From the NCBI GenBank assembly GCA_003402705.1, contig QQNF01000029.1, forward strand, positions 1 to 44,692: DNA of 44,692 nt, written 5' to 3'. The notes beneath the pieces were generated by a model. The model saw only the letters and a list, made by a program, of their open reading frames with translations. It made no database searches and was not told the origin of the DNA. The stretch comes from Verrucomicrobiota bacterium (GTDB lineage: Bacteria > Verrucomicrobiota > Verrucomicrobiia > Verrucomicrobiales > V1-33). Positions 9,859 to 19,123 of this stretch are shown in pieces. The stretch's first letter is position 1. Each line of letters opens with the position of its first letter. The position numbers were made by a program, and so were the translations under genes.

Positions 9859-11241
9859 ATGGACGAACTCTTCTGCGACGACGCCGACGACGCCGACAGT
9901 CGCACCCCCATCCCATCCCAGCTCCCCGCCCACCTCAGCGCCATCCCCCTCGCCGCTCGCATGCGCCCGCGCTCGCTCGACGAATACGCCGGCCAGCAGC
10001 ACATCCTCGCCCCCGGCAAACTCCTCCGCCGCGCCATCGAAGCCGACCGCTTCTCCTCCCTCCTCTTCTACGGACCACCAGGCACCGGCAAAACCAGCCT
10101 CGCCCAGCTCATCGCTCGCTCCACCCAATCCCGCTTCGTCAACCTCAGCGGCGTCGAATCCAATGTCGCCGACATCCGCAAGGCCGTCGAAACCGCCGAA
10201 GCCATGCGCCGCCTCCACCAACGCGGCACCACCCTCTTCGTCGACGAAATCCACCGCTTCAGCAAATCCAAGCAGGATGTCCTCCTCCCATGGATCGAAC
10301 GCGGCACCGTCCGCTTCATCGGCGCAACCACCCACAACCCGTTCTTCTACGTCAATAGCCCGCTCGTCTCCCGCAGCCAGGTCTTCCAGCTAGAACCCCT
10401 CGACTCCTCCGACATCGTCGCCATCCTCCGCCGCGCCCTCACCGACCCAGACGTCGGTCTCGGCCTCCTCAACATCAACGCCCCGGACGACGCTCTCCTC
10501 CACCTCGCCACCATGGCCGACGGCGACGCCCGCAAGGCCCTCACCGCTCTCGAAACCGCCGCCCTAACCACCCCGCCCGGCCCCTCAGGCCTCATCTCCA
10601 TCACCCTCGACGTCGCCGCCGACAGCATCCAGAAGAAAACCGTCGTCTACGACGCCGACGGCGACGCCCACTACGACACCATCAGCGCCTTCATAAAAAG
10701 CATCCGCGGCAGCGACCCCGACGCCGCCCTCTACTGGCTAGCCAAAATGCTCCACGCCGGCGAGGACTTCCGCTTCATCGCCAGACGTCTCGTCATCGCC
10801 GCCTCCGAAGACATCGGCCTCGCCGATAGCAATGCCCTCCGCGTCGCCGTCGACGCATGGCAGGCCGCCGAATTCGTCGGCCTCCCCGAAGGCCGCATCC
10901 CTCTCGCCCACGCCACCGTCTACCTCGCCACCGCACCCAAAAGCAACAGCTCCTACGCCGCCCTCGGTGCCGCCATGAAAGACGTCTCCGAAGGCCGCAC
11001 CCTCGCTGTCCCCAGGCACCTCCGCTCCTCCGCCTACAAGGGAGCCTCACAACTCGGCCACGGCGAAAACTACCGCTACGCCCACGACTACGACGGCAAC
11101 TTCGTCCCCCAGGCCTATCTCCCCGAGGGCCGCACCTACTACCACCCCACCGCCAACGGCCAGGAATCCCGCATCCGCGAACGTCTCGACTTCTGGCGTC
11201 AGCAGTTCGCCTCGGCCTCAGAGAAATCACCGCCTCCCTGA
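9859..11241 (+). CDS. rarA: replication-associated recombination protein A (AAA+ ATPase)
   Basis: 460 aa from the ATG at 9859; an in-frame TTG at 9823 would add 12 residues. Seen: RPRSLDEYAGQQHIL N-terminal motif, Walker A GPPGTGKT, Walker B LFVDEIHRF, sensor 1 GATTHNP and the long C-terminal tetramerisation part with HAGEDFRFIARR and ASEDIGLAD. RarA/MgsA is a clamp-loader-like ATPase that acts at stalled replication forks. Length and motif order match the family. It is followed 15 bp later by a MidA-type methyltransferase gene. Confidence 0.96.
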   Translation: MDELFCDDADDADSRTPIPSQLPAHLSAIPLAARMRPRSLDEYAGQQHILAPGKLLRRAIEADRFSSLLFYGPPGTGKTSLAQLIARSTQSRFVNLSGVESNVADIRKAVETAEAMRRLHQRGTTLFVDEIHRFSKSKQDVLLPWIERGTVRFIGATTHNPFFYVNSPLVSRSQVFQLEPLDSSDIVAILRRALTDPDVGLGLLNINAPDDALLHLATMADGDARKALTALETAALTTPPGPSGLISITLDVAADSIQKKTVVYDADGDAHYDTISAFIKSIRGSDPDAALYWLAKMLHAGEDFRFIARRLVIAASEDIGLADSNALRVAVDAWQAAEFVGLPEGRIPLAHATVYLATAPKSNSSYAALGAAMKDVSEGRTLAVPRHLRSSAYKGASQLGHGENYRYAHDYDGNFVPQAYLPEGRTYYHPTANGQESRIRERLDFWRQQFASASEKSPPP

Positions 11242-11256
11242 CATCACCCTATCCAC

Positions 11257-12405
11257 ATGTCCGACCTCTCTCCCCTCGCCGCCCGACTCGCCGCCACCAT
11301 CGCCGCCTCCGGCCCCATGCCCTTCCCCTCCTTCATGGCCGCCGCCCTCTACGACCGCCAGCACGGCTATTACACCAACCCCAACCGCACCGGCCGCCAC
11401 GGCGACTTCTACACCAGCGTCAGCACCGGCCCGCTCTTCGCCATCCTCCTCGCCACCCAGTTCGCCGAACTCTGGGAATCCATGGGCCGCCCCTCACCTT
11501 TCCACATCGTCGAACGCGGCGCCAACAACGCCGACTTCGCCGCCGATGTCCTCTCATGGTCCCTCACCCACCGACCCGACTTCCACGCCGCCATCTCCTA
11601 CTCCATCGACGAACCACTCCCCTCCGCCGCCGCCGCCCAGGCCGCCCGTCTCGCACCCTTTCCTGGCAAATGGCAGCACGACTCCCCATCCAACGTCACC
11701 GGGGTCTTCTTCGCCAACGAACTCCTCGACGCCGTCCCCTTCCGCAGGGTCGCCCGACGCGGCAATTCATGGGTCGAACGCACCGTCTCTCTAACACCCG
11801 ACGGATCCTTCTGCTGGTCCGACTCCCCGCTCCTCGACCGCTCCACCAAATCCCGCCTCGCTTCCCTCGGCGACGACTTCCCTGACGGCTATGAAACCGA
11901 GGTCGCCCCCGCCGTCGCCAGCGAGGTCCGTCTCGCCGCCGCCACCATCGCCCACGGCGCGCTCTTCTTCATCGACTACGGCTTCACCGCCTCCGACTAC
12001 TACCTCCCCGAACGCTCCACCGGCACGCTCCGCTGCTACCGCCACCACAAGGCCCACGAAAACCCCTTCGACGCCATCGGCGACACCGACATCACCGCCC
12101 ACGTCGACTTCTCCCTCGCCGCCAGCGCCGCCCGCGCCGCCGGTTGCCACGTCGCCGCCTTCCTCGACCAGGCCCGCTTCCTAACCGGAGCCGCCGCGTC
12201 CGCCCTCGCTTCCCTCGAAGGCGTCCGCTCCCCGGAAGCCTCCTCATGGCACCGCCAGTTCCAGTCACTCACCCACCCCGCTCGCCTCGGCCGCTCCTTC
12301 CAGGTCCTCGTCCTCACCAAATCCCCCGACCCCTCCCCCTTCACCCCTCCACTCTCCGGTCTCCGCTTCGCCAACCCTCGCAGCCTCGCCGCGCTCGCAG
12401 GTTGA
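11257..12405 (+). CDS. MidA/NDUFAF7-family SAM-dependent methyltransferase
   Basis: 382 aa. Seen: N-terminal FPSFMAAALYDRQHGYY, a GRHGDFYTS segment, a SAM-binding region with HIVERGANNADFA, the family hallmark NELLDAVPF, and FFIDYGF. The mitochondrial homologue NDUFAF7 dimethylates an arginine of complex I during assembly; the role of bacterial members is not settled. The SAM motif reads ERGANN where ExGxGxG is usual, a modest variation. It is likely co-transcribed with rarA. Confidence 0.88.
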   Translation: MSDLSPLAARLAATIAASGPMPFPSFMAAALYDRQHGYYTNPNRTGRHGDFYTSVSTGPLFAILLATQFAELWESMGRPSPFHIVERGANNADFAADVLSWSLTHRPDFHAAISYSIDEPLPSAAAAQAARLAPFPGKWQHDSPSNVTGVFFANELLDAVPFRRVARRGNSWVERTVSLTPDGSFCWSDSPLLDRSTKSRLASLGDDFPDGYETEVAPAVASEVRLAAATIAHGALFFIDYGFTASDYYLPERSTGTLRCYRHHKAHENPFDAIGDTDITAHVDFSLAASAARAAGCHVAAFLDQARFLTGAAASALASLEGVRSPEASSWHRQFQSLTHPARLGRSFQVLVLTKSPDPSPFTPPLSGLRFANPRSLAALAG

Positions 12406-12437
12406 CACCGTTCACCACCGCTTCATCCTCGTTCCCC

Positions 12438-13595
12438 ATGCAAACTGTACGCATCGGACTCGTCGGACTCGGCAACATGGGACGCGCTCACCGCGCCAGC
12501 ATCCGCGCCGGTAAAGTCGAAGGCCTCACCCTCACCGCCATCTGCGACCGCGCAGAATCCCTCCCCGATCCCGTCCCCGGCGAAGCCCAGTTCACGGACT
12601 TCGACACCATGCTCCAGTCCGGCACCATCGACGCCGTCCTCATCGCCACCCCTCACTACTTCCACACCTCCATGGGCATCGCCGCGCTCAATGCCGGCCT
12701 CCATGTCATGGTCGAAAAACCCCTCTCCGTCCACAAAGCCGACTGCGAACGCCTCATCGCCGCACACAAGGGCCCCCAACAGGTCTTCGGCGCCATGTTC
12801 CAACTCCGCACCGACCCCATCTACCAGCAAATCAAGAGTCTCATCACCGACGGCGAACTCGGCACCATCCGCCGCATCCTCTGGGACTGCACCGACTGGT
12901 TCCGCACCGAAACCTACTACGCCTCCGGCGGCTGGCGCGCCACATGGAAAGGCGAAGGCGGCGGCGTCCTCCTCAACCAGTGCCCCCATAACCTCGACCT
13001 CTATCAGTGGCTCTTCGGCATGCCCGACCAGGTCACCGGATTCTGCCAGTTCGGCCGCTATCACGACATCGAAGTCGAAGACGATGTCACCGCCCACTTC
13101 CGCTACACCAACGGCACCCACGCCACCTTCATCACCAGCACCGGCGAAGCCCCCGGCCGCAATCTCCTCCAGATCTCCGGCGAACGCGGCATCCTCTCCC
13201 TCGAAGGCCGCTCCCTCCGCTTCTCCCGCAACCGCAGCCCCATGTCCGAATTCAGCGCCGCCTCCTCCGCAGGCTTCGCCAAACCCGAATCATGGTCCAT
13301 CGACCTCCCCATCCCCCAGGGCAGCGCCAGCCACAACGAGGTCCTCCAGAACTTCACCAACGCCATCCTCTCCGGCTCTCCACTCATCGCCCCAGCCGCA
13401 GAAGGCATCCGCTCCATCGAACTCGCCAACGCCATCCTCCTCTCCTCATGGAAAAACCAGTCCATCGACCTCCCCATGGACAGCGCTGAGTACGAACAGC
13501 AACTCCTCCACCGCATCAACTCCTCCGCCCACGTCAAAAAAACCCCACCCCCACGCACCATCTCCCAGGACGACTTCGCCAAATCCTTCAAGTGA
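12438..13595 (+). CDS. Gfo/Idh/MocA family oxidoreductase
   Basis: 385 aa, cytoplasmic. Seen: N-terminal NAD(P) motif GLVGLGNMG (7-15), ATPHYFH, the EKP motif with the catalytic-type Lys (VMVEKPLS), and the substrate-side motif GGGVLLNQCPHNLDLY near residue 175. Family members oxidise or reduce sugars, inositols and related substrates; the exact substrate cannot be read. Start chosen at the ATG that opens into MQTVRIGLVG; the frame upstream overlaps the methyltransferase and is a shadow. Confidence 0.92.
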   Translation: MQTVRIGLVGLGNMGRAHRASIRAGKVEGLTLTAICDRAESLPDPVPGEAQFTDFDTMLQSGTIDAVLIATPHYFHTSMGIAALNAGLHVMVEKPLSVHKADCERLIAAHKGPQQVFGAMFQLRTDPIYQQIKSLITDGELGTIRRILWDCTDWFRTETYYASGGWRATWKGEGGGVLLNQCPHNLDLYQWLFGMPDQVTGFCQFGRYHDIEVEDDVTAHFRYTNGTHATFITSTGEAPGRNLLQISGERGILSLEGRSLRFSRNRSPMSEFSAASSAGFAKPESWSIDLPIPQGSASHNEVLQNFTNAILSGSPLIAPAAEGIRSIELANAILLSSWKNQSIDLPMDSAEYEQQLLHRINSSAHVKKTPPPRTISQDDFAKSFK

Positions 13596-13640
13596 ATGGC
13601 CTCACTTTGACAAAAGCCCCGGATATGGTTCCTTCAAATC

Positions 13641-13883
13641 ATGAAGACCATCACGGTCAGTGTTTCAGATCCAGTCTATGAGGACTTCCGGGAGTATGCC
13701 CGCAAAGTGGACCGGAAGGCATCCGAACTGATCAAGGAGGCCATCGAATTGTATCGGGAACAGCACATGCAGCGGCGGACGTCGCTCCGCAATCGCCACC
13801 CAGCCAGCGTGGGCGGGCCGATCCAGGCGATCACAGGTGAAGACTGCATTTTAGGGGAAATGATCGATGACTCACGGGATTGA
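13641..13883 (+). CDS. ribbon-helix-helix-type antitoxin
   Basis: 80 aa. The N-terminus (MKTITVSVSDPVYEDF followed by a helix ASELIKEAIELYREQ) fits the strand-helix-helix DNA-binding fold of CopG/RHH antitoxins; the Gly/Pro-rich C-terminal tail would contact a toxin. The next frame, starting at 13867 and overlapping this gene by 17 bp, encodes the beginning of a PIN-domain toxin. Base use is less C-rich than the surrounding genes, suggesting acquisition. Such antitoxins normally repress their own promoter. With the toxin broken, this copy is either a leftover or retained as a regulator. Confidence 0.8.
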   Translation: MKTITVSVSDPVYEDFREYARKVDRKASELIKEAIELYREQHMQRRTSLRNRHPASVGGPIQAITGEDCILGEMIDDSRD

Positions 13884-13956
13884 CACCGACTTTCTGGTCG
13901 CAGCCGAGATCCGGGAACATCCATTCCACCGCCCCGCGGATGCCTTGCTCCACTAG
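13867..13956 (+). pseudogene. truncated VapC-like PIN-domain toxin
   Basis: A 29-codon frame (MTHGIDTDFLVAAEIREHPF and then HRPADALLH) ending in TAG at 13954-13956. It has the first PIN-domain Asp in IDTDFLV and the usual first helix, but the remaining roughly 100 residues with the other acidic metal ligands are missing. No PIN-like continuation is seen in any frame before the next gene. The 17-bp overlap with the antitoxin is the normal type II toxin-antitoxin arrangement, so this was once a complete pair. Confidence 0.7.
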
Positions 13957-14056
13957 GGCCCGATCGGACCAGCGTGAAACTGGGTAGCACTATCGCTGTC
14001 GTCGGCTGATTCCTTGGCCGATTATAGCCGATTTTCCGTCAGCCCCCCGCCCCCCC

Positions 14057-17000
14057 TCACTCCCTTACCACCCGCTGCCGGAACCAACGCCGCCCACTCC
14101 CCGCGTCCCCCGCCCGGAACCGCCGCCGCTCGCTCCCGTCCGGCCTCACCTCCAGCACCGTCTCGCTCCCCGCCACCGCCACCCACGTCACCAGATCATC
14201 GCTCGCCTCCACCTGAAACCGCAGCGCCCCGTCCCGCACCCGCATCACCCGCTCAATCCCGCGCCCGTCCGCCGTCACCACCACCACCGGCCCCGAACCC
14301 GCCACCTGCGGCGCACCCCCTAACGCATACTCCAGCAGATTCACCGCACCGTCTCCGTCAGGATCCGCCGCCATCGCCGCCCGCATCCCGCTCAACCCAG
14401 CCGCCGCCGCCCACCCCAGCCATGGATCCGTCAGGACCGGAGCCACCCCGAACCCCGCCAGCCCGACACCACTGTCGGCAAACCTCATCCCCGGCACCCG
14501 CCAACCACCACTCCCCGTCGCCACCGCACCCCGCAACGCTAGGCTCCGGTCCACCGTCCGCTCCACCCCCGGCCCGCTCCACCCGCTCCCGGGATCATGC
14601 CCGATCTCCCCAAACACGTCGCTCCTCACCCCATCAACGAGCACCTCCAGCGCGTCATTCCCGTCAAATCCCATCCAGTCCATCAACAGCACCGCAGCTC
14701 CCGCCGCATTGCTGATCACCGTCCCGTCCGCCACCCCCGCAAACCCCTGCGGCGGCAGCACCCCGATCCCCACCAACCACGCCCCCGCCGCTTCATCCCC
14801 CACCACTAGCACGCCCCCGGCCGGCCACTGACCCGCACCCGCCCGCGCCTCCACCACACCACCACCTCCCCCATCCGCATAACGCCGCACCTCCACCGGC
14901 CGCCGCCCCAGATCAATCGCCGCCCCTGACAAATTCATCAGCTCCAGCGCCCGACCCGCACTTCCCACCGCAGGCTCCGCATACTGCGTGATCAGCACCT
15001 GCCCCGACGCCTCCCGGTTCCTCACCATCACCCGCGCCAATCCCCGACGCCACCCCGCCGCACTCGCCTCCACCATCACCGCCCGGTGCGCCTCCAACCC
15101 ACCCAGCCACGGCACCGCCGTCACCACCCGCACACTCGTCTGCCCCGCCGGAATCACCACCGGTTCCGGCACCACCACCCGTCCGTCCCGCCACGACCGC
15201 ACCGTCACCGCCACCGGTTCCGCCCACACCCGCCCCAGCCTCACCTCGAACCCTATCACCTCTCCCTCATTCACCCACTCCCGCTCCGCCCGCAGCTCCA
15301 GCCCCGGCAACCCCGTCATCGGCACATCCGCAAAAACCGCAAGGTGATCCGACGCCTGCCCGCTCAATCCCGACACCGCCAAGCCCTCACGCTTCGGCAA
15401 CCCGTCCGCCACCGCCTCCACCTCACTGTTGAACACTTCCCCCTCCCCGCCCCCGCGCGACACCACCGGCCCGCTCACAAACAGATAGTCCAGCTTCGAT
15501 CCCAACCCCGGCCACGTCACCTCACTCACCCCGTCCGCCTGCCGCAACCCTAGCGCCTTCATCCCCGCCATCTCCATCCCGCTGTGCGGAAACACCCGGT
15601 AACGCAGTGTCAGCCCCGCCGCCAGATCACTCCCGCCCAGAAACGTCGACGGCAGCGCCGACCCATCCGGAAACAGCGTCCCCGGTACCTGCACCGCCGC
15701 CGCATCCGTCCGGTAAAACTCAGGCTGCTCCAGCCAGTCAGTCTCATTGAAATCCCCGCCCACCACCAGATTCCGCACCGCCGGATCAATCCCCGCCGCC
15801 GCCAACCCTTCCCTCAATCGCATCACCTCCAGCGCCCTTCTGAAAAAATCCGCATCGCTCCGCTCCGCCTTCAAATGCACACTCACAAACACCGGATCGT
15901 CCGCCGCACCCAGCCACGGCACATCCACCTCCGCCAGCATCGGAAACCGCGTGATCTCCCGCCGCCCCGCCAGCCCGCGCCCGATCTGTACCCGCCGCTT
16001 CAGCGGCCACCGCGACGCCACCACCACCGCCGCATCCTGACTCCCTGACAAATCCCCGCGCACGAGCGGCACCCCCGCAAACGCATCCCCCTTCAACGCC
16101 ATCGTCTCCGGCGTTCCCGGAAATCCCACCGCCTTCAGAAACGCCACCAGATCCCCGAACTCGCCCGCACTAGCCACTTCCTGAAACAGAATCACATCCG
16201 GACTGATCCGCTCCGTCACCTCCCGCGCCGCCTCAAACCCCGCACTCCCCGGCCCGCCCGTCCCCAGCAGCACGTTGAACGACATCACCCGCACCGATCC
16301 CTCAGGCGCTCCCCTCGGCCGGTCCGCATCAATCACCCCCAGCACCGCCCCCGCCGGCGGCCTCACTCCTAGCGGATCACTCGCCACCACACTCACCAGC
16401 TCATATCCCTCCACCACCCCATCCACCGGCACCCGCACCGGCATCGTCAGCACCCCCGACGCAGGCACCGTCACCCGACCAGGCAACCCTAACGCTCCCC
16501 GCGGCGTCACCGCCACATCCATCTCCACCGCCACCCCCGGCGCAGGCGTCAGCACCAACGTCAGCATCACCTCCGCTCCCTCCCGCGCCTGCGACGGCAC
16601 AAACCCCGCCGCCGTCGTTGGCCCCGTCACCGCCGTCAGGGTCTGCCCCGCGTTCAGCTTCCCCCGACTCGCCGTCCGCGGCCCCACCCAGCTCATCGCC
16701 CCCAACCCTGTCCCCGTCCCCGTCAGTTGCAATGTCAGGGTCGCCGGCTCCGCCCCGCTCTGACTAACACCCATGTCCGCCAGCATCCTCCCCGCCGCCA
16801 CGCCCCCGACCGCCGTCATGCTCCCCTCCCACGCCAATCCCTGCACCACTTCCCCACTGCTCTTCCGGTACAGCACCAATCCATCCGGCGCACCGTTCTG
16901 CAATCCCGCCATCGGCACCCACACCGCCCCGAATCCCATCCCCTCATCCGGAATCACCCCGCTCAACCCCAGCGTCACATACTCCGCGCCTCCCGTCCCA

Positions 17001-17194
17001 TTGTACCCCACCACCATGTAATCCCCCAGCGCCGTCCCCGCCGGCCCCGCAATCTCCACCCCTTCCTCCACGTCCACCCCGCTGTTGTCGTAATGCACCT
17101 CATTGATGAACACCGGCACCCCACGCCCATCCCCGGCCCACAGCATCACCAGCAGGACCACCATCGCCCGGAGTCTCGCAACGTTCGTACTCAC
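14057..17194 (-). CDS. exported endonuclease/exonuclease/phosphatase-family protein with lamin-tail domains
   Basis: 1045 aa with a hydrophobic leader (MVVLLVMLWAGDGRG). The frame begins at a GTG at 17194; an ATG at 17164, ten codons in, gives a cleaner signal peptide. Visible parts: lamin-tail domain (about 26-185), a Calx-beta-like stretch (about 205-290), an EEP catalytic domain (about 300-630) with MSFNVLLG, ILFQEV, GGDFNETD and SDHLAVFADV, a second lamin-tail-like part (about 750-920) and a C-terminal DPDGDGAVNLLEYALGG module. The EEP motifs carry the expected Asn, Glu, Asp/Asn and Asp/His residues, so it is probably an active secreted nuclease or phosphoesterase. It could serve extracellular DNA or phosphate use. 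Confidence 0.87.
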   Translation of the reverse strand: MSTNVARLRAMVVLLVMLWAGDGRGVPVFINEVHYDNSGVDVEEGVEIAGPAGTALGDYMVVGYNGTGGAEYVTLGLSGVIPDEGMGFGAVWVPMAGLQNGAPDGLVLYRKSSGEVVQGLAWEGSMTAVGGVAAGRMLADMGVSQSGAEPATLTLQLTGTGTGLGAMSWVGPRTASRGKLNAGQTLTAVTGPTTAAGFVPSQAREGAEVMLTLVLTPAPGVAVEMDVAVTPRGALGLPGRVTVPASGVLTMPVRVPVDGVVEGYELVSVVASDPLGVRPPAGAVLGVIDADRPRGAPEGSVRVMSFNVLLGTGGPGSAGFEAAREVTERISPDVILFQEVASAGEFGDLVAFLKAVGFPGTPETMALKGDAFAGVPLVRGDLSGSQDAAVVVASRWPLKRRVQIGRGLAGRREITRFPMLAEVDVPWLGAADDPVFVSVHLKAERSDADFFRRALEVMRLREGLAAAGIDPAVRNLVVGGDFNETDWLEQPEFYRTDAAAVQVPGTLFPDGSALPSTFLGGSDLAAGLTLRYRVFPHSGMEMAGMKALGLRQADGVSEVTWPGLGSKLDYLFVSGPVVSRGGGEGEVFNSEVEAVADGLPKREGLAVSGLSGQASDHLAVFADVPMTGLPGLELRAEREWVNEGEVIGFEVRLGRVWAEPVAVTVRSWRDGRVVVPEPVVIPAGQTSVRVVTAVPWLGGLEAHRAVMVEASAAGWRRGLARVMVRNREASGQVLITQYAEPAVGSAGRALELMNLSGAAIDLGRRPVEVRRYADGGGGGVVEARAGAGQWPAGGVLVVGDEAAGAWLVGIGVLPPQGFAGVADGTVISNAAGAAVLLMDWMGFDGNDALEVLVDGVRSDVFGEIGHDPGSGWSGPGVERTVDRSLALRGAVATGSGGWRVPGMRFADSGVGLAGFGVAPVLTDPWLGWAAAAGLSGMRAAMAADPDGDGAVNLLEYALGGAPQVAGSGPVVVVTADGRGIERVMRVRDGALRFQVEASDDLVTWVAVAGSETVLEVRPDGSERRRFRAGDAGSGRRWFRQRVVRE

Positions 17195-17258
17195 TCGCCC
17201 CCGCTAACGCACCCCGTCTCCCCACGCCATCGCAAATCTCGCTCCCTCAACCCCACCC

Positions 17259-18218
17259 TCAACGCATCGCCCGCGCCGCCGCCAGCATCGCCCGAATCGT
17301 CTGCAGCGCATTCCCCTCCAATCGGTTGTTCACATAAATCCACGCCGTCCGCGTCCGCCGCAATGGCACCGTCCGCCGGATCATCTCCGCCCCCGCACGC
17401 CGCGCCCCATCATCCACCACCCGCGTCTCCCGGTACGGACTGAACGCCGCCACCGCCGTCTCATAACCCCGACCCGGCGTCAGCAGAAACCGCGCCGCCA
17501 CCGCCTCATCACTCGTCTCCCATCCCTCCATCCCCATCTGCTCCTCCACCGTCGGCATCTCCGTCCACTGATTGCAGACATGCGTCACCCCGTGCGCCCG
17601 CAGCACCGCAAAATACTCCGGATGCAGAAAACTCCGGTTCCGAATCTCCACCCCGTACCGCCACCCCCGCGGCAACCGCCCCAGAAACCCGTCCAACTCC
17701 CTCACAAAATCCCGCCCCCTCGCAAAATCCCCCGCATGAAACGCCGAGAACTCAAACATCAGCATCCCCACCCGATCCCGAATCGCCTCGCACGGCCCCA
17801 GAAACGCCTCCGTGAACAACCCCGCATCCAGAAACCCACGGTTCTCCTTCCCTCCTCGCTCCCCATACCGCGGCAGTCTCGGAAACCGCTTCACCGTGAT
17901 CTCACTCGTCACTTTGAACGTGAACCGGAAACTCTCCGGCACCTGCATCGCCAGCGCCTCCAATCCCTCCCTCGTCGGAAAACGATAGTACGCCGCATCC
18001 ACACACACCGTCCGGAACACCGACGCATACTCCCTCAGACTCTCCCGCTCGAACTTCGTCTCCGCATACCGCCCCCTAACTATGTACCGGTCCGCCTCGT
18101 AAATCATCCCCAGCCACCCGGGATACTTCCACGACGACGTCCCGACATACACCCCAGCCTCCGCCGCCACTTCCACCTCCGGCCTCAACTCATCCGCCAG
18201 CGTCGGAAACAATCCCAT
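17259..18218 (-). CDS. DUF72 (YecE-like) family protein
   Basis: 319 aa. Seen: the family start YVGTSSWKYPGW (near residue 24), the FTFKVTSEIT strand, YGVEIRNRSF, and the N-N pair in IYVNNRLEGNA near the C-terminus. DUF72 proteins have a TIM-barrel-like fold and their function is unknown. This copy is longer than the 240-270 aa norm because of the N-terminal extension and an inserted loop around GERGGKENRGF. It lies 64 bp downstream of the start of the EEP gene on the same strand and 27 bp after the rhomboid-like gene, so the three may be co-transcribed. Confidence 0.88.
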   Translation of the reverse strand: MGLFPTLADELRPEVEVAAEAGVYVGTSSWKYPGWLGMIYEADRYIVRGRYAETKFERESLREYASVFRTVCVDAAYYRFPTREGLEALAMQVPESFRFTFKVTSEITVKRFPRLPRYGERGGKENRGFLDAGLFTEAFLGPCEAIRDRVGMLMFEFSAFHAGDFARGRDFVRELDGFLGRLPRGWRYGVEIRNRSFLHPEYFAVLRAHGVTHVCNQWTEMPTVEEQMGMEGWETSDEAVAARFLLTPGRGYETAVAAFSPYRETRVVDDGARRAGAEMIRRTVPLRRTRTAWIYVNNRLEGNALQTIRAMLAAARAMR

Positions 18219-18245
18219 CTCGTCTCCCTATCAAATATCCACCCC

Positions 18246-19028
18246 TCACCGCGGCAGGTGCTCCCCGCAATACTCCTCCCCATCCGCCGCCACCCGAAAC
18301 TCCAACTCCGGATTCGCCCCATCCGTCCGCCCGCACACCTTGCACCGGTGAAACGCCTCGCTCTCAGGCACCGACTTCGCCTTGAACTCCGCTCGCCTCA
18401 CTCCCACCCGCGCCCGATTCCTCATCTGCTTCACCAACCCCGGCACAAACATCACCAGAAACGGCAGCAGGCCCCACAGAATCCCCGGAGCCATCTCCGG
18501 TTTCATCAGCGAAAAATACAACAGCAGCGCCGCATCCAGCAGCGCCAGCCACCGGATCTGCACCGGCACCACAAAGTAAATCCTCAACTCCGTCCGCGGC
18601 GACAGCACCGCTAGCGCAAAAAACAGATTGCTGATGAACATCCCCACCCCGCCCATCCCCTTTCCAAGCACCTCCGGCCACACCAGCACCGCCACCCACT
18701 GCGTCACCAGAAAGAACAGCACATACAGCGTCACCCGAAACGGCCCCATCAGTTCATCCAGCGCATCCGCCATGAAAAACAGAAACATCGCCGCAAAGAA
18801 AAACCAGACCACACTCCCACTCCCCGTCGACGGCACAAACAAAAACGTCAGCAACCGCCACACCTCCCCATTCAGCACTTTTCCGCCATCCAGATCCAGA
18901 TACCCCGCAAACTCAGGCTTCGTCCTCAGGATCGCAAACACCAGGATCTGAAACAACGCCACGTACCTCACCAGCCCAGGAAAGGCTATCCATCCAAATC
19001 GGCGTTCCAGTCGGTCAAGCAGTGGCAT
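18246..19028 (-). CDS. rhomboid-fold membrane protein lacking catalytic residues, with C-terminal zinc motif
   Basis: 260 aa with about six hydrophobic segments. The WR motif of the rhomboid L1 loop is present (EVWRLLTFLFVP). The position of the GxSG nucleophile reads GMFISNLFFA and the TM6 His is not visible (APGILWGLL), so it is probably a pseudo-rhomboid acting by binding membrane proteins rather than by cleavage. The cytoplasmic tail ends with CKVCGRT...EYCGEHL, a likely zinc-binding site. The start at 19028 (MPLLDRLERRFGW) is the first ATG before the first helix; the open frame further upstream is a shadow of gcvT. Divergent from gcvT with 95 bp between them. Confidence 0.78.
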   Translation of the reverse strand: MPLLDRLERRFGWIAFPGLVRYVALFQILVFAILRTKPEFAGYLDLDGGKVLNGEVWRLLTFLFVPSTGSGSVVWFFFAAMFLFFMADALDELMGPFRVTLYVLFFLVTQWVAVLVWPEVLGKGMGGVGMFISNLFFALAVLSPRTELRIYFVVPVQIRWLALLDAALLLYFSLMKPEMAPGILWGLLPFLVMFVPGLVKQMRNRARVGVRRAEFKAKSVPESEAFHRCKVCGRTDGANPELEFRVAADGEEYCGEHLPR

Positions 19029-19123
19029 ATTCTTCAAGGTTCCCCGAAACCCGACACCGCCCGCGCCCTCCGCGCAAACGCGTTCCAGAGAATCACGCCT
19101 TTGACAATAATGGACAAATCTCC

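Noticed and set aside
12402..12437. TTGACA ahead of the Gfo/Idh/MocA gene as a promoter
   Set aside because: It is the end of the preceding gene and has no matching -10.
19029..19123. Glycine riboswitch ahead of gcvT
   Set aside because: The 95-bp space holds no paired aptamer-like stems or conserved GGAGA-type core that I can see.
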